Below are positions 5,132 through 10,510 of a DNA stretch of 10,510 nucleotides, one piece after another. Position 1 is the first letter of the stretch. The number at the start of each line of letters is the position of its first letter. Both the position numbers and the translations under genes were made by a program. Origin of the DNA: CAZCCM01 sp964616165 (GTDB taxonomy: Bacteria > Bacillota > Clostridia > TANB77 > CAG-508); the NCBI GenBank assembly GCA_964616165.1, contig CAZTTS010000019.1:1-10510 (forward strand), written 5' to 3'. A model generated the notes under the pieces. That model saw only the letters and a program-made list of their open reading frames with translations, was not told where the DNA came from and searched no databases.

Positions 5132-8067
5132 TGTTTAATGAACTTGAATCGGTTGAAAAACTCGTCATCGATTGTCTTTCAGATGTATCCGATGCTACAA
5201 TAAGTTCTATACATGAGAGACCTAGTTGGAAGTATATTCCGTCAGATCTAATTGAAAGACAAAAAAGTGACATCATAGTTGAAAAGGTTCTTGCTGAAAG
5301 CCTGATGAAGATCAATCCCGAATATATCTCCAATTTAGACCGCGCGGACGAAGTGATATACCATCTTCGAGCAATAATGCAGGGAGTCACAACAGATGGT
5401 TTAGTTAGAGCAAATGAGAACTTTACGCAATGGTTACGTGGAGAACGATCTATGCCTTTCGGTCATCATAATGAACACGCACCAATAAAACTGATTGATT
5501 TTGACGACATCTCGAAAAACGAATTTACGATTACGAGTCAGTGGATTTATCCTTCGATAGAAAACGGGAAAAGACTTGATATCGTTTTTTTGGTTAATGG
5601 AATACCGTTGGTCATTGGAGAAGTTAAAACACCCGTAAGACCGTCGATATCTTGGATGGATGGTGCCAGTGACATCGTTAATGGGTATCAACTTACAATA
5701 CCCCAGATGTTTGTCCCTAATGTATTTTCGTTTTCAACTGAAGGGAAACATTTCAGGTACGGCTCTGTCAGAATGCCTATAGACTTATGGGGCCCATGGT
5801 ATCAGCATGGAATAGCGTCGGAGGGGTCTCTTAGTGATGTTAAGAGAACAATAACAAGCATGCTGCAACCAGAGGTGGTTCTTGACTTTCTTCGATATTA
5901 CACTCTCTATGCAACTGATAGAAAACACAGAAGGATCAAGATTATTGCTCGATATCAGCAGTATGAGGGGGCCAATCTAATCGTTGATAGAGTAGTGAAG
6001 GGGATGCCCAATAAAGGTCTCATTTGGCACTTCCAAGGTTCTGGAAAGTCGCTATTAATGGTTTTTGCTGCAAGTAAACTCAGAATGCATCCACATTTGA
6101 AGAATCCAACTGTGATTATCGTGGTGGATCGAGTTGATCTTGATACTCAGATTACAGCGACATTCAACGCAACAGAGATACCCAATTTGATAAGCACGGA
6201 ATCATGTGAATCTCTGAAAACACTGCTAGCCAATGATATGAGGAAGATCATAATCACTACCATCTATAAGTTTGCAGAGACTGACACAGTATTAAATACC
6301 AGAAAAAATATTATCGTAATGGTCGATGAAGCTCATAGAACTCAAGAGGGGAATCTGGGCAGACAAATGCGTCATGCTCTACCTAACGCTTTCCTATTCG
6401 GCCTAACCGGCACTCCAATCAACAAGAACAACAGAAACACATTCTGGGCATTTGGTGCCGAGGAAGACAACCAGGGCTATCTAAGTCGTTATTCATTTGA
6501 GGAATCAATTAGAGATAATGCAACCCTACCTCTTCATTTCGAAGCAGTGGACGTTAAGTTACATATTGATAAAGAAGCTATAGATGAGGCTTATGGACAA
6601 CTTACAAGTTCGTTAAGTGATGATGATAAGGACGACCTTGCAAAAAGAGCAGCTAGGATGGCAATTCTGATTAAATCGCCTGAGCGTGTGGCCACTATCT
6701 GCCAGCACATTGTCAATCACTATCAATCAAAAGTAGAACCCAATGGATTTAAAGCTCAGGTTGTGGCTTTTGATAGAGAGTGCTGTGTACTCTACAAACG
6801 TGAATTTGATAAAATCTGGGGTGATGATGCAAGTGCAATAGTCATGCACACATCTGGAGGTAAATCGGACGAATATGCCGAATTCAAACTTAGTAAAGAT
6901 GAAGAAGAAAAATTACTTGAGAGATATCGAGATCCATCTGATCCATTGAGATTATTAGTTGTTACTTCGAAGCTGTTAACGGGCTTTGATGCACCAATAC
7001 TGCAAGCAATGTATTTAGATAAACCCATGAGAGATCACAATCTATTACAGGCGATATGTAGAACAAACAGACCTTATCCAAATAAAACCCATGGACTGAT
7101 CATCGATTATTTAGGCATTTTCGACGATGTCGCAAAGGCTCTGAATTTTGATGAAAACTCGGTTTTGCGTGTTATCACAAATATTGAGTTAATGAAACAC
7201 AAGCTTGGGGCGCAAGTGAATAAGTGTTTGGCATTTTTCCCAAATATTGACCGCACAATTGGAGGTTATGAAGGACTTATTGCTGCACAAGAGTGCCTGC
7301 CAAGTAATGAAGTAAAGGATCATTTTGCAGCAGAATATAGTGTTTTATCAAGAATATGGGAGTCAATATCTCCAGATTCAATACTATCAAACTACCAAAG
7401 TGATTATAAGTGGTTAAGCCAAGTCTTTGAGTCCGTAAGACCTGCTAGTGGGACTGGCAGATTATTATGGCATGCTCTTGGTGCTAAAACAATTGAACTC
7501 GTTCATGAGAATGTTCACATAGAGGCAGTGCATGACGATTTAGATACCCTTGTAATGAACGATGAAGTTCTCAAAGGGTTACTATCATCAGCAGATCAAA
7601 AAACAAAAGCTAAAGAAATTGAGCTCAAACTCCTTGCACGACTACGAAAGCACTCTGGGATATCAGAATTCATTGCTTTAGGAGAGCGTCTGGATCAGTT
7701 AAAAAACAAGCACGAACAAGGGCTAATTAACAGTCTTGATTTTTTGAAAATGCTCCTCGATTTGGCCAAAGATGTACTCGTGGCAGAAAAGAAAGTTGAT
7801 ACAGAGGATGAACGGTTAAAAGCAAAAACGGCATTAACAGAACTCTTCTCGGAGATAAAACATGATAAAACACCGGTGTTCATTGAGCGAATCGTTGCAG
7901 ATATTGATGAAGTAGTGCGAGTTGTCAGATTTCCTGGTTGGCAAGAGACAAAGTCTGGAGTAAGGGAAGTCCAGAAGGCACTAAGAAAAATCATATATAT
8001 CAAGTATCGAATTGAAGATCAGGACCTATTTGAGAAGGCTTGCGTTTATGTTAAACAATACTATTAA
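5131..8067 (+). CDS. hsdR: Type I restriction subunit HsdR (nuclease-translocase)
   Basis: This motor and nuclease subunit pumps DNA past the bound complex with ATP and cuts unmethylated DNA away from the site. It is 978 aa. The N-terminal PD-(D/E)xK nuclease has D150 (KRLDIVF) and E164-x-K166 (IGEVKTP). The SF2 helicase part has Walker A QGSGKS (302-307), DEAH (399-402), TGTP (426-429), motif V VTSKLLTGFD (611-620) and motif VI QAICRTNRPY (640-649). The rest (about 670-978) is helical and charged, as expected for the region that docks on the methyltransferase. All catalytic residues are present, so restriction should work. GTG 5131 overlaps the TAG of hsdS by one base, with GAGAGG seven bases upstream, which suggests coupling. 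The next gene's ribosome site overlaps its stop codon. Confidence 0.96.
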   Translation: MFNELESVEKLVIDCLSDVSDATISSIHERPSWKYIPSDLIERQKSDIIVEKVLAESLMKINPEYISNLDRADEVIYHLRAIMQGVTTDGLVRANENFTQWLRGERSMPFGHHNEHAPIKLIDFDDISKNEFTITSQWIYPSIENGKRLDIVFLVNGIPLVIGEVKTPVRPSISWMDGASDIVNGYQLTIPQMFVPNVFSFSTEGKHFRYGSVRMPIDLWGPWYQHGIASEGSLSDVKRTITSMLQPEVVLDFLRYYTLYATDRKHRRIKIIARYQQYEGANLIVDRVVKGMPNKGLIWHFQGSGKSLLMVFAASKLRMHPHLKNPTVIIVVDRVDLDTQITATFNATEIPNLISTESCESLKTLLANDMRKIIITTIYKFAETDTVLNTRKNIIVMVDEAHRTQEGNLGRQMRHALPNAFLFGLTGTPINKNNRNTFWAFGAEEDNQGYLSRYSFEESIRDNATLPLHFEAVDVKLHIDKEAIDEAYGQLTSSLSDDDKDDLAKRAARMAILIKSPERVATICQHIVNHYQSKVEPNGFKAQVVAFDRECCVLYKREFDKIWGDDASAIVMHTSGGKSDEYAEFKLSKDEEEKLLERYRDPSDPLRLLVVTSKLLTGFDAPILQAMYLDKPMRDHNLLQAICRTNRPYPNKTHGLIIDYLGIFDDVAKALNFDENSVLRVITNIELMKHKLGAQVNKCLAFFPNIDRTIGGYEGLIAAQECLPSNEVKDHFAAEYSVLSRIWESISPDSILSNYQSDYKWLSQVFESVRPASGTGRLLWHALGAKTIELVHENVHIEAVHDDLDTLVMNDEVLKGLLSSADQKTKAKEIELKLLARLRKHSGISEFIALGERLDQLKNKHEQGLINSLDFLKMLLDLAKDVLVAEKKVDTEDERLKAKTALTELFSEIKHDKTPVFIERIVADIDEVVRVVRFPGWQETKSGVREVQKALRKIIYIKYRIEDQDLFEKACVYVKQYY

Positions 8068-8071
8068 GGAG
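8066..8071 (+). promoter_or_regulatory. Strong Shine-Dalgarno overlapping the hsdR stop
   Basis: AAGGAG shares two bases with the TAA of hsdR and lies five bases before ATG 8077. It is one of the best ribosome sites in the cassette and ties translation of the ATPase gene to hsdR. Confidence 0.75.
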
Positions 8072-8076
8072 TTTAA

Positions 8077-10026
8077 ATGAACCAGAAAGATTATCTGCAG
8101 ACGTCGATTTTTGAAGAAGACTATTTGTTGCGGTCTCTAGGTGGTGTTGTGAATGATAGTCATATAGCGTTAACTGAATTAGTAGCTAATGCGTGGGATG
8201 CCGGTGCATTTAATGTAAGAATCACAATACCAAAGAATCTTGATGAAACGATTGTTATCGATGACGATGGATGCGGACTGACTCCCGAAGAGTTTAGTCA
8301 ACGGTGGATGAGATTAGGTTATAACAGAATCAAGCATCAGGGCAACTCAGTCGTTTTTCCAGACCAAATTGAAGCCAATCGCCTGGCCTATGGCAAGAAT
8401 GGTATTGGTCGACATGGTCTGCTCTGTTTTAACAACGAGTATGTAGTTAAAACTAAAGCAGGTGGATTTTCATCATGTTATACGATAAGTACTGCAAGTC
8501 AAGACCAACCCTTAGTTGTAACAAAACGGGACATAATCGAAGGCGCTGGTCATGGAACCACCTTATCGGTTGTTGTTAAAAAAAACTTACCGGACGCCAA
8601 TAGACTATTAGATGTATTATCAGCCAGGTTCTTACACGACCCATCTTTCAATGTATTCATTAATGGACAATGCGTTCCTTTAGAAGAACACTCAGGTTTA
8701 TTGGATACATCAACCATAACACTGCCCGACGGGAAAAACTTAGTGTGCATGTTTATCGATACAACCCAAGCTTCGAAGAAAACAATCTATCAAGGCATAG
8801 CATTTTGGATTCGTAACCGATTAGTTGGTGAACCATCTTGGGAACTTGGAAACAAGCCTATTATGGATGGGCGAACGAAGATAGCTAAGAGATATACATG
8901 TATAGTAAAAACAAATGACCTTGCTGATTATATTCTCGATGATTGGACAGGCTTTAAAAAACACCCCGTTATGGATATTGTTTATCAGAAAGTCGAGGAA
9001 TACGTTGAATCTATGGTTAAAACGATTGTTAGTGAGAACATCGAGGAAACCAAGGGGCAGATTAAAAGTGAATTCAAGGATGACATAAAAAACCTATCAC
9101 CCCTAGGGAAATGGGAAGTTGATGAAGCTATCGAGAAGATTTCTCAAGATTACCCTTTGGCAAAGTTTGAAACATATTCCATTGCTGTAGATACTGTCAT
9201 AAAACTCGAGAGCTCGAGAAACGGAAAAGAGTTGTTAACTAAAATCGGACAATTAACTGATGATGATGTTGAAGGTCTGAATAAGCTTCTCTCGACTTGG
9301 AATATAAAAGATGCCTTATGTGTCCTAGATGAGATTGATAGACGGATTTCAGTAATTGAAGCCATTAGTAAATTGTCATCTGATTCTGCGGTAGATGAAC
9401 TGCATACATTGCACCCACTTATCACTGAAGCCAGATGGCTTTTTGGACCGGAGTTTGATTCACCTGAATATGTCTCTAATAGACAGCTCCAAACTGCCGC
9501 TAAACAAATATTCAAAACCAGTGTCTCAAATGACTCCTTCTTAAATCATAAGAAACGGCCGGACCTTGTTATTCTCGAAGATTCTACGTTATCGATCACT
9601 GGGACTAGTAGTTTTGATCCTGCACAAAGTCTATTAAGGTTACAGAGAGTGCTGATTATAGAGCTAAAAAGAGGGGGTTTTTGTATTACAAGAGATGAAC
9701 GAAATCAAGCGCAAAACTACGTTGAAGACTTCACAACATGCCCAGATCTAGTCGATATGCCATTTATTTATGCATTTGTTGTTGGTGAATCGATAGGACA
9801 AGGAGTAGAATCACCAATAATAATTCCCAACAAAGGATCTATAGCAGTTACAACATTTTCACAACTGATAGACACAGCAAACAGAAGATTGTTTAATCTT
9901 AGAGACAGAATCTCCGAAAGGTATAATGACATACCGGGCATTGATTTAACGCCCAAATCAGAGCAATTGCAAATAGAATTGTCTCAGAGTACAGAACAAA
10001 AGAAGCAACTCACTGTCAGCAAGTAG
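8077..10026 (+). CDS. GHKL/GHL (MutL/MORC-like) ATPase with C-terminal PD-(D/E)xK-like nuclease
   Basis: A 649-aa cytoplasmic protein with no membrane segments. The N-terminal GHKL ATP-binding domain (about 20-170) shows the N-box TELVANAWDAG (E34, N38, D41), the G1 motif IDDDGCGL (61-68), the G2 loop GKNGIGRHG (106-114) and a GHGTTLSV segment (158-165). A following region (about 190-310), with FWIRNRLVG and a TGFKKHP lysine, resembles the S5-fold transducer of MutL/MORC-type GHL ATPases rather than a histidine kinase. A long helical linker (about 305-445) follows. Near the C-terminus lie RPDLVI (D496), LIIELKRGG (E529-x-K531) and QAQNY (Q546), in the order and spacing of a PD-(D/E)xK nuclease. 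It starts nine bases after hsdR. GHL ATPases in restriction operons have been described computationally. The role here is inferred: a second nuclease, or an ATP-gated DNA clamp assisting restriction. Confidence 0.85.
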   Translation: MNQKDYLQTSIFEEDYLLRSLGGVVNDSHIALTELVANAWDAGAFNVRITIPKNLDETIVIDDDGCGLTPEEFSQRWMRLGYNRIKHQGNSVVFPDQIEANRLAYGKNGIGRHGLLCFNNEYVVKTKAGGFSSCYTISTASQDQPLVVTKRDIIEGAGHGTTLSVVVKKNLPDANRLLDVLSARFLHDPSFNVFINGQCVPLEEHSGLLDTSTITLPDGKNLVCMFIDTTQASKKTIYQGIAFWIRNRLVGEPSWELGNKPIMDGRTKIAKRYTCIVKTNDLADYILDDWTGFKKHPVMDIVYQKVEEYVESMVKTIVSENIEETKGQIKSEFKDDIKNLSPLGKWEVDEAIEKISQDYPLAKFETYSIAVDTVIKLESSRNGKELLTKIGQLTDDDVEGLNKLLSTWNIKDALCVLDEIDRRISVIEAISKLSSDSAVDELHTLHPLITEARWLFGPEFDSPEYVSNRQLQTAAKQIFKTSVSNDSFLNHKKRPDLVILEDSTLSITGTSSFDPAQSLLRLQRVLIIELKRGGFCITRDERNQAQNYVEDFTTCPDLVDMPFIYAFVVGESIGQGVESPIIIPNKGSIAVTTFSQLIDTANRRLFNLRDRISERYNDIPGIDLTPKSEQLQIELSQSTEQKKQLTVSK

Positions 10027-10027
10027 C

Positions 10028-10510
10028 TTAAAAGATTGTCGTACTCGTCCTACACTTCCAATGAAACGGCGGGAAAGGAGTATGCGCTCCAGAGACGCCT
10101 ACCGGATTCATCTCTGAGTCATATTCGATCTGATCGTCTTTGATCCAGGGTGCGAGTGCCTTGATGTAGTCTCTGGCATCGTCAAGGCTGCTTGTCTTGG
10201 TATCCAGAGCTATCAGGTTATCCATCACCTCCAGTGCATCGTTTAGAGGATAGACCTTGTCTTGGGCAGCCAGAGCCCGGCAGATGTCACTGGTGCGATC
10301 GTCGAGGATTACCACGAGTTTGTAGTACTTGGCTTTGGCTTTCTTGTAGCCCTGCAGCCTTCCGAACTCCCTGATTCTGAGAGCAGTGTGTTCTGCCAGT
10401 CCCTGCCAGTAGTGGGATGATCGATTGGCGAGGTCATTGAACTGATCTTTGAGGTTATCGGCAAGCATCTCCTTTGTATAGCCCTGCTCAATGGCTTTGG
10501 AGAGAGTGTC
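10028..10510 (-). CDS. Phage minor head protein, Mu gpF/SPP1 gp7-like, C-terminal part
   Basis: The frame is open to the right edge, so only the C-terminal 160 residues are seen. An internal Met at 10468 is not the start: upstream codons read on in frame (DTLSKAIEQGYTKE). The pattern LDDRTSDICRAL, then a lysine-rich turn before VYPLNDAL, then GVSGAHTPFPPFHWKCRTS near the end, is typical of the gpF/gp7 head-morphogenesis domain, with Cys and His positions that probably bind metal. These proteins sit at the portal/procapsid and aid head assembly and DNA ejection. G+C is higher than in the cassette and matches the left flank. The gene ends TTIF-stop one base from the convergent ATPase gene. Whether its tail has been trimmed by the insertion cannot be judged without homologues. 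Confidence 0.8.
   Translation of the reverse strand, partial: DTLSKAIEQGYTKEMLADNLKDQFNDLANRSSHYWQGLAEHTALRIREFGRLQGYKKAKAKYYKLVVILDDRTSDICRALAAQDKVYPLNDALEVMDNLIALDTKTSSLDDARDYIKALAPWIKDDQIEYDSEMNPVGVSGAHTPFPPFHWKCRTSTTIF
10035..10045 (+). repeat. Right copy of the 11-bp near-repeat
   Basis: ATTGTCGTACT, differing in one base from the copy at 445-455. It lies within the last codons of the phage head gene, nine bases past the end of the cassette's last gene. Confidence 0.2.

Noticed and set aside
7695..8003. 102-codon minus-strand frame inside the 3' part of hsdR
   Set aside because: Antisense shadow of hsdR; low-complexity Ser/Thr-rich translation and no recognisable motif.
9206..9219. CTCGAGAGCTCGAG in the ATPase gene
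   Set aside because: It is not a true palindrome as a whole, only a short direct repeat encoding a Leu-Glu-Ser-Ser stretch in a conserved frame.
9150..9515. 121-codon open frame on the minus strand inside the ATPase gene
   Set aside because: It lies wholly antisense to a gene with clear domain motifs, has no ribosome site I can support, and its serine-rich product looks like a shadow of the opposite strand.
10192..10374. 60-codon plus-strand frame opposite the phage head gene
   Set aside because: It is antisense to the gpF-like gene, and its Pro/Cys/Trp-rich translation is typical of a non-coding frame.
1..10510. CRISPR arrays, tRNA or rRNA genes, transposases, integrase
   Set aside because: None seen: no regularly spaced repeats, no tRNA-like cloverleaf noticed on reading, and no recombinase motifs in any credible frame.

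Overview
The window holds a compact, one-directional defence cassette on the plus strand (about 479-10026), set between two minus-strand bacteriophage genes. The left flank (1-316) is the start of a GH24 (T4/P22-type) endolysin. The right flank (10028-10510) is the C-terminal part of a Mu gpF/SPP1 gp7-like minor head protein. Both phage genes run off the window. The setting therefore looks like a prophage, or a phage-derived island, in a bacterium. Lines sampled by eye give about 50-55% G+C in the phage flanks and about 38-40% in the cassette, so the cassette probably came from elsewhere. The host cannot be named from this sequence. A Gram-negative host is a weak inference from the endolysin type.

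Layout from left to right: endolysin (minus); a divergent intergenic and leader region with small inverted repeats and two TTGACAAA motifs; a possible 45-codon ORF overlapping the start of an unrecognised protein of about 144 aa; hsdM1 (NPPF motif IV); hsdM2 (NPPY motif IV); hsdS with two target-recognition domains; hsdR (PD-(D/E)xK nuclease plus SF2 DEAH translocase); a 649-aa GHKL/GHL ATPase with a C-terminal PD-(D/E)xK-like nuclease motif; and the convergent phage head gene after a gap of one base.

The core is a complete Type I restriction-modification system with two different modification subunits. The NPPF/NPPY pairing matches the published subgroup of heterodimeric M1M2S Type I methyltransferases, in which the NPPF subunit makes N6-methyladenine on one strand and the NPPY subunit makes N4-methylcytosine on the other (Morgan and colleagues). 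HsdS would present one adenine and one cytosine half-site, and HsdR would cut DNA lacking the marks. Gene joints are tight (GTGA overlap M1-M2, TAGTG overlap S-R, a Shine-Dalgarno overlapping the hsdR stop codon), which points to one co-translated operon.

The least ordinary part is the last gene. It combines a MutL/MORC-like ATPase with a second nuclease and is apparently co-translated with hsdR. Prokaryotic GHL ATPases linked to restriction systems have been described by comparative genomics, but I cannot assign this one to a named defence system. It could be an added effector or a loop/topology-sensing partner of the restriction complex.
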